DNA of 5,714 nt, from contig CAZJXH010000244.1 of NCBI GenBank assembly GCA_964549475.1, forward strand, positions 1 through 5,714. Reading direction: 5' to 3'. The position numbers and the translations under genes are program-made. The notes beneath the pieces are model-generated. The model did not search any database. It was not told the origin of the DNA and worked only from the letters and a program-made list of their open reading frames with translations. This DNA is from JBBQKF01 sp964549475. GTDB taxonomy: Bacteria; Bacillota; Clostridia; Saccharofermentanales; UBA5734. Positions 1 through 5,234 of the stretch are shown here, piece by piece; position 1 is the stretch's first letter; each line of letters begins with the position of its first letter.

Positions 1-19
1 ATTTTCTATTTCTTATTTT

Positions 20-173
20 ATCATTTGTGATTTATTATTTGTTGTTTGTCGTTTGTTGTTTGTCGTTTGTTGTTTGTCGTTTGTTGTTTGTCGTTTGTTG
101 TTTGTTGTTTGTCATTTGTTGTTTGTCATTTGTTGTTTGTCATTTATTGTTTGTCATTTATTACCTATTATTT
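20..173. repeat. Heptanucleotide tandem array with 14-bp higher-order period
   Basis: From 27 to 173 the sequence reads as 21 consecutive heptamers without a phase break, and a further related heptamer can be read at 20-26. The general unit is RTYRTTT on the plus strand (AAAYRAY on the minus strand). The core at 41-159 has 17 units. It consists of four copies of GTTGTTTGTCGTTT (41-96), one lone GTTGTTT (97-103), then four copies of GTTGTTTGTCATTT (104-159, the last beginning ATTGTTT). Edge units decay to A/T-rich variants such as ATTATTT. The core plus strand is almost free of A, so all three plus frames stay open and encode repetitive hydrophobic peptides; I regard these as artefacts. The array starts about 18 bp past the cysE stop, so it may be transcribed as the A/C-rich cysE 3' untranslated region. 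Function is unknown. It resembles the heptanucleotide short tandem repeats known from intergenic regions of several bacteria. Confidence 0.95.
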
Positions 174-191
174 ATTCTCAAAATGCATGTT

Positions 192-950
192 CTATTTCTC
201 TTTTTTGTTTGAAGAATCACTTTGTTGATTGATCTTAAGAAGAACATCCTCGCTGCAGATTTTTGATGGGGGATTTTCTGTAAAATCGGATTCGGAAGAA
301 AAAAGGCCGCTCTCCTGCCTGGTCAAGCGGAGTTCTTTCTCTATTTTTGACAGGCGGTGCAAGACTTTACACAGTTCAATCGACACAGGATCGGGCGTAT
401 TCGTCTGATCCAGGTCCATCGACCGGATTCCGTGATCTGTTGTTTTTTTCATGATCACATGTCCGGGAACACCGACAACCGTCGCCCCATCCGGTACTTC
501 ATTCAATACGACTGCATTCGCTCCGATCATTGCATTGTCTCCGACCCGAAACGGTCCGAGGATCTTAGCGCCCGCGCCAACCAGAACGTTGTTTCCCAAT
601 GTCGGATGCCTTTTCCCTTTGTCCTTGCCGGTCCCGCCCAATGTGCAACCGTGGTACAATGTGCAGTTATCGCCGATTTCCGCTGTTTCTCCAATGACAA
701 CACTCATTCCATGATCAATAAACAACCCGCTCCCGATTTTTGCTCCGGGATGGATTTCGATTCCTGTGAAAAATCGGCCGGTTTGCGATATCATCCGGGC
801 CAGGAAAAATAAATGCAGTCTATAAAAAAAATGCGAGATACGAAAATAAATCAGCGCATGAAATCCCGGGTACAGTAAAGCGACTCCCAACGCGCCACGT
901 GCCGCCGGATCTCTCTTTGCGATCGATTTTGCATCTTTAATTAATCCCAT
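192..950 (-). CDS. cysE: Serine O-acetyltransferase (CysE), short Gram-positive type with C-terminal extension
   Basis: Transfers acetyl from acetyl-CoA to L-serine, giving O-acetylserine for cysteine synthesis in the cytoplasm. The 252-residue product lacks the long N-terminal helical domain of the E. coli enzyme and starts close to the RDPAAR motif (residues 13-18), whose Asp matches the serine-binding Asp of the family. The left-handed beta-helix hexapeptide region runs from about 62 to 165. It holds the catalytic FIDHG motif (Asp79-His80), GETAEIG (87-93), TLGGTGK (103-109), Arg114-His115 and GAGAKILG (125-132). VVGVPGHVI (158-166) closes the fold. After a DPVS segment (187-190) comes a probable helix (191-212), then about 40 polar Ser/Glu/Lys-rich residues not expected in a roughly 217-residue Bacillus-type enzyme. 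The protein ends in KKEK, without the terminal Ile that enteric CysE inserts into CysK. The start is supported by AGGGGG at 956-961, 5 nt upstream of ATG. The gene appears monocistronic with its own promoter, and no intrinsic terminator is visible after the stop. Confidence 0.95.
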   Translation of the reverse strand: MGLIKDAKSIAKRDPAARGALGVALLYPGFHALIYFRISHFFYRLHLFFLARMISQTGRFFTGIEIHPGAKIGSGLFIDHGMSVVIGETAEIGDNCTLYHGCTLGGTGKDKGKRHPTLGNNVLVGAGAKILGPFRVGDNAMIGANAVVLNEVPDGATVVGVPGHVIMKKTTDHGIRSMDLDQTNTPDPVSIELCKVLHRLSKIEKELRLTRQESGLFSSESDFTENPPSKICSEDVLLKINQQSDSSNKKEK

Positions 951-982
951 ACGGTCCCCCTGTGAAAATTGCTAATATTGAA

Positions 983-988
983 ATTATA
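983..988 (-). promoter_or_regulatory. cysE promoter, extended -10
   Basis: Read on the minus strand this is TGTTATAAT, a consensus TATAAT with a TGn extension. The -35 region about 17 bp upstream is T-rich (TTTTAT) and poor, as is common for extended -10 promoters. Transcription would start near 976 and leave a leader of about 25 nt carrying the ribosome binding site. That leader is too short for a T-box or SAM riboswitch, so any sulfur control would have to act through a protein at the promoter. Two direct copies of ACAGAT (990-995 and 1013-1018 on the plus strand) lie just upstream, but I cannot assign them to a regulator. Confidence 0.6.
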
Positions 989-1137
989 ACAGATAATACG
1001 TTGAGATAAAACACAGATGTTACAATTTTTAAAAAATCAAGAAAATCCTATGTAATTGCTCGGAATTTGCATTGGTCTAATCTTCAGAAATCTTCTGCAA
1101 TGACCATTCCAAACTAGCATTTTTCGGTGTTATGATT

Positions 1138-1143
1138 TATACT
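1138..1143 (+). promoter_or_regulatory. Candidate -10 box for the HD-domain gene
   Basis: TATACT lies 50 bp upstream of the ATG of the HD-domain gene. With a 17-bp spacer the -35 would be TAGCAT, a poor match, so this is only the best candidate in the divergent region. The rest of the 243-bp gap (951-1193) is A/T-rich. It holds one small inverted repeat, CAGAA-ATC-TTCTG at 1085-1097, between the two divergent promoters. I see no attenuator or riboswitch fold there. Confidence 0.3.
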
Positions 1144-1193
1144 GTAGAAAACCCAATATTATTATGCACCAGCCTTGAAAGGAAGTTCATTAT

Positions 1194-1772
1194 ATGACAA
1201 AGCGGGAAGAGTTCATTTCGATTTTCACTAAAACAATCACTCGGGAAGGAGCGGACCGTTTATTAACCTATCTTCAATCCGCTTCCTGCGATTTTTTCAC
1301 AGCACCAGCCAGTACGCGGTTTCACGGTTCCTATGAAGGAGGCCTTGTGGAGCATAGTCTGAATGTCTACGAATGCCTAAAAGATTATTTGGAGCGTTCG
1401 CGCGTAAAAGATACCTATAACCTGGCTTTCTCGGATGAAACCATTACAATCGTGGCTTTGTTGCATGATTTTTGCAAAATCAATATTTACAAAACAGGAA
1501 AAAGGAACGTCAAAGACGAAAACGGGGTATGGCAAAGTGTTCCGACATATGAGTACCAGGACCGGTTCCCTTATGGCCATGGAGAGAAATCCGTATATAT
1601 GATCAACAACTTCATGCGTCTGACGCATGAAGAAGCTTTTGCGATCCGATATCATATGGGATTCACAAGCACCGATGAAGTAAAGCTTGTGAGTGATGCG
1701 TTCAAGCAGTTTCCACTGGCCTTTGCTTTGTCGGTTGCGGATATGGAAGCGACGTTCTTGCTTGAAAAATAA
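1194..1772 (+). CDS. HD-domain metal-dependent phosphohydrolase, substrate unknown
   Basis: A 192-residue cytoplasmic protein, without signal peptide or membrane segment, belonging to the HD superfamily. The metal-ligand pattern is complete and in order: His54 in GGLVEHS (49-55), His91-Asp92 in LLHDFCK (89-95), His129 in YGHGEKS (127-133), His154 in YHMG (153-156) and Asp183 in VADMEA (181-186). The extra His after the second metal region suggests a two-metal site. The block HGSYEGGLVEHS (44-55) recalls the HD domain of the YhaM-type 3'-5' exoribonucleases and related phage or clostridial hydrolases, but there is no OB-fold nucleic-acid-binding domain, so the substrate could be a nucleotide or a nucleic acid end. 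Insert 100-126 is rich in charged and aromatic residues. The ATG is supported by AAGGAAG (1179-1185) 8 nt upstream. The gene stands alone, divergent from cysE and convergent with the 6S RNA candidate, whose 3' U-tract overlaps its stop codon. The HD assignment is sure; the specific role is not. Confidence 0.88.
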   Translation: MTKREEFISIFTKTITREGADRLLTYLQSASCDFFTAPASTRFHGSYEGGLVEHSLNVYECLKDYLERSRVKDTYNLAFSDETITIVALLHDFCKINIYKTGKRNVKDENGVWQSVPTYEYQDRFPYGHGEKSVYMINNFMRLTHEEAFAIRYHMGFTSTDEVKLVSDAFKQFPLAFALSVADMEATFLLEK

Positions 1773-1786
1773 AAAATCCCAAAATG
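1765..1786 (-). terminator. 3' end and U-tract of the 6S RNA candidate
   Basis: On the minus strand the 3' arm of the closing stem (1786-1778, ending GGG) is followed directly by A, six Us, A and five Us (1777-1765). A GC-anchored arm running straight into a U-tract looks like an intrinsic terminator, with the RNA's long-range closing helix acting as the stem. Mature 3' ends could instead be trimmed. The U-tract is the complement of the last codons and stop of the convergent HD-domain gene. Confidence 0.45.
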
Positions 1787-1950
1787 CCGTCGCCCGATCA
1801 ATTGACACCCTGCAAGTGCAAGGGGGGTGCCCTGCGGTGGTCTCTTACCCGGCATAGCGTAAAGCTAAAAGGGTCGTATCCACTTCGACTCCGGGCTCCC
1901 ATTTAAAGTCTGTAGGTTCAATTAAAAGAGCTAACGAACATTTCAGGTAT
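1770..1950 (-). ncRNA. ssrS: 6S RNA candidate (SsrS), sigma-A RNA polymerase regulator
   Basis: 6S RNA mimics an open promoter and sequesters housekeeping RNA polymerase, typically in stationary phase. This roughly 180-nt minus-strand RNA has the expected size and rod shape. The closing helix pairs 1947-1939 with 1786-1778 (9 pairs, two of them G-U). A second helix pairs 1923-1914 with 1800-1810 (10 pairs, one bulged G, one G-U). An apical domain is closed by CCCGG/CCGGG (1895-1891 with 1852-1848) and contains two small hairpins, 1889-1886/1876-1873 and 1867-1864/1858-1855. Between them is a large asymmetric bubble, 18 nt on the 5' side and 37 nt on the 3' side. The 3' side can fold a local hairpin (1835-1830 with 1824-1818), as in other Firmicutes 6S RNAs. 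The G-U pairs become A-C mismatches on the other strand, which fixes the sense. Motifs such as UGUUCGUU, UUGAACCUACA and GGGCACCC match what I remember of Firmicutes 6S RNAs. Identity is by structure and memory of the family, not by a covariance search. The product start of pRNA cannot be placed. Confidence 0.77.
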
Positions 1951-1954
1951 CCCC

Positions 1955-1982
1955 ATTATACCCATAATTCCATTTAAATCAA
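1955..1982 (-). promoter_or_regulatory. 6S RNA promoter (sigma-A type)
   Basis: On the minus strand there is a perfect -10, TATAAT (1960-1955), and a -35 of TTGATT (1982-1977, four of six consensus bases) with a 16-bp spacer. The sequence upstream of the -35 is A/T-rich and could act like an UP element. Initiation 6-7 nt downstream of the -10 falls at 1948-1950, right at the foot of the closing helix of the RNA. This makes the RNA an independent transcription unit rather than part of a messenger 3' end. Confidence 0.7.
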
Positions 1983-2000
1983 CCTCTATTTTAATAAAGG
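1983..2000. other. A/T-rich palindrome between comFC and the 6S promoter
   Basis: CCTCTATTTTAATAAAGG is a near-perfect inverted repeat that abuts the -35 hexamer of the 6S promoter. Read on the minus strand it gives a 7-pair stem (one G-U) with a 4-nt loop followed by UUGAUUU. This might be a weak terminator for the comFC operon, an operator for the 6S promoter, or chance in A/T-rich DNA. The stem is weak and the U-tract is interrupted, so none of these is firm. Confidence 0.25.
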
Positions 2001-2056
2001 CATCTGTGGTATAATGTTTTTAGTTATGTACGCGGAATACACGCATTGGTGCCATA

Positions 2057-2908
2057 TTACTTACGGCTTGATGCCAGTGCGATTCCGGTGATTTCATAGT
2101 GAATAGAATCATTTCCGGATTCTTTTTTGTACTTTTCCATCGATTTCCGTATCGCATTTGCTGCCGAAATCATCGTCTCTCCCGATGTCAATATGTCATC
2201 CAGCAATAAGATCTTTTTCCCGATCAATTTTTCAGGGTGCGTGCAGATAAATGCATCGGAAACGTTTTGCAATCGATCCGAATAATGTTCCATCTCGCTT
2301 TGTCTCTTTGTCTTTTTTTCTCGATACAGACAATCCTCCAGCATCGGGATTTTCATCAATTCCGATGCTTTTTGTGCGATCAGTTCTGCCTGGTTATACC
2401 CTCTTTCCATCAATCGCCCTGCATGAAGCGGAATCGGAATGATTCCGTCAAACCGGTCGTTCCGGGATGAAACCGCATGACAAATCATACTTCCAAACGC
2501 ATGCTTCATATAGGCAGCCTCGTAGAATTTCATGGATACCAGAGCTTTACGAATCATTTTCTCGTAATTGCATACAATGATCACATCGATATTCTCTTTG
2601 AAAACCCGGGTGATATCCTCGCTATTCCGCTGTTCAAGACACTTCACCCGTGTTTTTGACGCCGGACGGAATGGAATTTGTGCCGTACAGGTAAGGCAGA
2701 CGCCTTCAATCGGCTGCTTTCGGGTTGTTTTTTGATCACAGAAAGAGCAGATCGAAGGAAAAAGAAGCGATGATAAGCAGTTTGCTCCCTGCTTAACCAG
2801 CGGCTGTTGAAATGGTTTCATTAAAATAGAGAATGCATTCTTTATCGTAGATAATATGTTTTTCACAGCAGAAAGACGCTGATTGCTATCATTATACTTA
2901 TTATCCAT
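2057..2908 (-). CDS. comFC: ComF-family phosphoribosyltransferase (ComFC), N-terminally extended
   Basis: A cytoplasmic ComF-family protein. Members are required for natural DNA uptake in competent bacteria and couple a zinc finger to a phosphoribosyltransferase (type I) fold. A four-Cys zinc site is complete: Cys54/Cys57 and Cys71/Cys74. The family signature RGYNQ lies at 169-173. The PRPP-binding loop is ILLLDDILTSGET (233-245) with Asp237-Asp238. At 283 residues it is longer than the usual 220-240. The surplus is a basic N-terminal stretch of about 40 residues before the typical LSSLLFPSICSFC block. I keep the first ATG because AAGGA (2916-2920) stands 7 nt upstream; an internal start at Met30 is possible but has less support. 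It is the last gene of the metK-recD2-comFC operon, 28 bp after the recD2 stop. No comFA helicase is adjacent; recD2 occupies that place. In organisms without known competence these proteins are often kept, so DNA uptake is not proven by its presence. Confidence 0.92.
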   Translation of the reverse strand: MDNKYNDSNQRLSAVKNILSTIKNAFSILMKPFQQPLVKQGANCLSSLLFPSICSFCDQKTTRKQPIEGVCLTCTAQIPFRPASKTRVKCLEQRNSEDITRVFKENIDVIIVCNYEKMIRKALVSMKFYEAAYMKHAFGSMICHAVSSRNDRFDGIIPIPLHAGRLMERGYNQAELIAQKASELMKIPMLEDCLYREKKTKRQSEMEHYSDRLQNVSDAFICTHPEKLIGKKILLLDDILTSGETMISAANAIRKSMEKYKKESGNDSIHYEITGIALASSRK

Positions 2909-2936
2909 TCTTATGTCCTTATTTTAGTTGTTTTTC

Positions 2937-5234
2937 TCACTGAAGAAAACGTTCAAGCAGGGTGTTCCGTTTCGCGATGCTTGCATTTGCGATCATTTTC
3001 TGTAAAATTCTCTTTTCTGTCACGAGAAAAAGTTTTTCTTTCGCACGGGATACTGCTGTATATAATAAATTTCTTGTCATTAAAATATTTGGAGCATCGG
3101 GCAGGATCAGAATCACTGTTCTATATTCGCTTCCTTGGCTTTTATGGACTGTGATCGCATAAGCCAGTTCGAGATCCTCGATATTTTCGCGATTGTATTC
3201 AACCAGTCGCTCTTCATCAAAAAGAACCATTGCTGTTTCGCCATCCGGATCGATGGAAAGAACCGTGCCCATGTCTCCATTGAAGATGCCATTGCCGGTT
3301 GAAGCAGAATCCTTGACCGATGCCCATTTTGTCTCATAATTATTCTTTGTCTGCATCACTTTGTCCTTGGCATTAAAAGGAAATAGAACGCTCTGCTTTT
3401 TTCCTGCTTGTTGGGGAAGCGTTGGATTCAATGCCTTTTGAAGAATCTGATTCAGATCCTTTGTTCCGCAGATGCCTTTTCTTGTAGGAGTCAGTATTTG
3501 GACATCTCGGATCGGATCAAGACAGTATTGCTGTTTCAGGATATTCGTGCAAAGAGATACCACTGACTGGGCTTTCTCCGGATCACTCTCCTTTGATATG
3601 AACATGAATTCGCTGTCGAATGTCTGGTCAAATCCCGGATACTGGCCTTTGAGGATGGAATAGGAGTTTTGGACAATCAAGCTCCCGGTTTCCTGCCGGT
3701 ACACTTTTTTCAGCTCCACAACGGGCACTTTTTTTGATGCAATCATATCTTTCAGAACATTCCCTGCGCCGACGGCCGGCAATTGGTTTTCGTCCCCGAT
3801 AAAAACAACAATGCAATCGGGTGGGACGGCATTTAACAGATGGTTCATCAAAAAAATATCCAGCATGGATGTCTCATCAATAATAATCAGATCCGCTTCA
3901 ATTGGATGATCTTGATTTCTCGCAAAAATCAGATTGAAATCATCAATATCGTTCCGATACTGCAATTCCAGCAATCGATGGATTGTCTTGGCATCACTTT
4001 TCGTCGCTTCCTGCATTTTTTTCGCCGCCCGCCCGGTAGGAGCGGCCAGTGCAACCTTTTTGGAGTTCTTTTCTATATACTGGCACAGGATGGTAACCAG
4101 GGTTGTTTTCCCAGTCCCCGGACCGCCTGTGATAATGGATACCGGATTGGCCAGACACTGGCATATGGATTCTACCTGATAGTCATCAAAAGCAATCGGC
4201 TGCTGGTCGCATAAGTTTTTAACATTTTCTCGCAGCAAGTCCGTGGAGACTTTGAATGATCTTATGTCTTTCATTCCATTTTCATTCTTCATGGTATTTA
4301 CTTGGTCAACAGGGTTCGCGTCTTGTGTACTACCGGTTGAAATGCGGGAAAGAATCGCCTTGGATATTGCTTTTTCTGTTTGATAAGCCAATTTCAATGC
4401 GACTATCCTGTCTTTTTCGATGTAAACAATCCGATCTTCCGTCATCAACAAATCAAAGGTGGAATCGGTTTTATGAATTTGTTTCTCAATCAGCCTGGAT
4501 GTTTCGTTTAGAAGGGTATCCAGAGGTAGATAGGTATGCCCGCTATAAAGAGCGAAAAACAGGATAGAAACCATCGCACTTTGTATTCTTACAACAGAGG
4601 AAGGGTCCCATCCCAGAGAAGCGGCAATTTGATCCGCTTTTTGGAAGTTGATTCCCAGACCGACTTGCAGCAGACAGTACGGATTCTCTTTTATTTTAAA
4701 AAGAGCGGTTTCCCCGAATTGTTTTTCGATCAGGATGCAAGTGGATTGTCGAATATCAAAGGATGCCAAAAACAAAGTCAATTCTTGGAAGCTTTCTTTT
4801 TTAATTAAAGCCAAAGAATACTCCAATGCTTTTTCATGCCGGATACCTTTGATCGCAGTCAATTTATCGGGTTCGTTTTTAATGATTTCGAGGGCTTCCA
4901 GTCCAAACCGGGCTACAATTTTCTTTGCAAGTTTCGGACCGACCCCTTTCATAATCCCTGATGCAAGATACCGTTCGATGGCATCTTTTGTTGTAAAAGA
5001 TTTCCTGATGTACTCGTCTATCTGGAATTGCGGGCCATAATCCGGATGGACGATGAAACTGCCACTCAGTTCAAGTTCTTCGCCTTCCTGTATATATGGC
5101 ATCAGACCAACTGCAATAAAGTCATCCGTCTCCCCTTGCATCTCACAAACAGTGTATCCATTTTTTTCGTTCCGATAGATAATGCTTTCTACCGTGCCCG
5201 GCAAAATTATTTTTATAGCATCAAATTCCTGCAT
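2937..5234 (-). CDS. recD2: RecD2 (YrrC-type) ATP-dependent 5'-3' DNA helicase
   Basis: A 765-residue superfamily 1B helicase of the RecD2 type, the form found without RecBC partners and linked to replication fork maintenance and repair. In order: an N-terminal OB-like part (about 1-75, with VESIIYRNEKNGYTV); helix-hairpin-helix repeats (GVGPKLAKKIVARFG at 97-111, AIKGIRHEKA at 127-136, and near 184-205); a variable linker (about 295-330); then the helicase core. Core motifs are intact: I/Walker A GGPGTGKTT (370-378), Ia APTGRAAKKM (398-407), II/Walker B IIIDETSM (450-457), III GDENQLPAVG (480-489), IV YRQ (512-514), V ITVHKSQGSE (694-703) and VI YTAVSRAKEKL (725-735). The length is close to the Bacillus protein of about 800 residues. 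The ATG overlaps the metK stop by 14 bp. The upstream AAGAAATAAAGAA is a poor ribosome binding site, so translation is probably coupled to metK. No better in-frame start is seen. Confidence 0.96.
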   Translation of the reverse strand: MQEFDAIKIILPGTVESIIYRNEKNGYTVCEMQGETDDFIAVGLMPYIQEGEELELSGSFIVHPDYGPQFQIDEYIRKSFTTKDAIERYLASGIMKGVGPKLAKKIVARFGLEALEIIKNEPDKLTAIKGIRHEKALEYSLALIKKESFQELTLFLASFDIRQSTCILIEKQFGETALFKIKENPYCLLQVGLGINFQKADQIAASLGWDPSSVVRIQSAMVSILFFALYSGHTYLPLDTLLNETSRLIEKQIHKTDSTFDLLMTEDRIVYIEKDRIVALKLAYQTEKAISKAILSRISTGSTQDANPVDQVNTMKNENGMKDIRSFKVSTDLLRENVKNLCDQQPIAFDDYQVESICQCLANPVSIITGGPGTGKTTLVTILCQYIEKNSKKVALAAPTGRAAKKMQEATKSDAKTIHRLLELQYRNDIDDFNLIFARNQDHPIEADLIIIDETSMLDIFLMNHLLNAVPPDCIVVFIGDENQLPAVGAGNVLKDMIASKKVPVVELKKVYRQETGSLIVQNSYSILKGQYPGFDQTFDSEFMFISKESDPEKAQSVVSLCTNILKQQYCLDPIRDVQILTPTRKGICGTKDLNQILQKALNPTLPQQAGKKQSVLFPFNAKDKVMQTKNNYETKWASVKDSASTGNGIFNGDMGTVLSIDPDGETAMVLFDEERLVEYNRENIEDLELAYAITVHKSQGSEYRTVILILPDAPNILMTRNLLYTAVSRAKEKLFLVTEKRILQKMIANASIAKRNTLLERFLQ

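Noticed and set aside
27..173. CRISPR array
   Set aside because: Units are 7 or 14 bp in direct tandem with no unique spacers.
27..228. Two overlapping plus-strand ORFs encoding repetitive Leu/Phe/Val/Cys peptides
   Set aside because: The repeat lacks A on this strand, so no stop codon can occur in any frame. The peptides simply mirror the heptamer, and there is no ribosome binding site or family resemblance.
951..1193. T-box or SAM riboswitch ahead of cysE
   Set aside because: The likely start point leaves a leader of only about 25 nt, and no T-box or specifier-like fold is visible.
1377..1855. Minus-strand ORFs across the HD gene and the 6S region
   Set aside because: They overlap the clearly conserved HD-domain protein and the structured RNA, have no domain signature and look like shadows of the real features.
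1770..1950. The structured region as a plus-strand RNA
   Set aside because: Two pairs of the closing helix and one of the second helix are G-U on the minus strand and become A-C mismatches on the plus strand. The promoter and U-tract also face the minus direction.
1770..1950. SRP RNA or tmRNA
   Set aside because: There is no GGUCCGGAAGGAAGCAGC-like SRP apical motif, and no tRNA-like end with a CCA or a tag reading frame.
2007..2015. Extended -10 TGGTATAAT on the plus strand
   Set aside because: It is a good box on its own, but the -35 is poor and it would only drive an RNA antisense to the comFC end; no supporting gene or structure follows.
2027..2046. Hairpin ATG-CG/CG-CAT as a comFC terminator
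   Set aside because: It has only five interrupted pairs and no U-tract follows on the minus strand.
3840..4214. Plus-strand ORFs inside recD2
   Set aside because: They are antisense to conserved helicase motifs, without start signals or recognisable domains.
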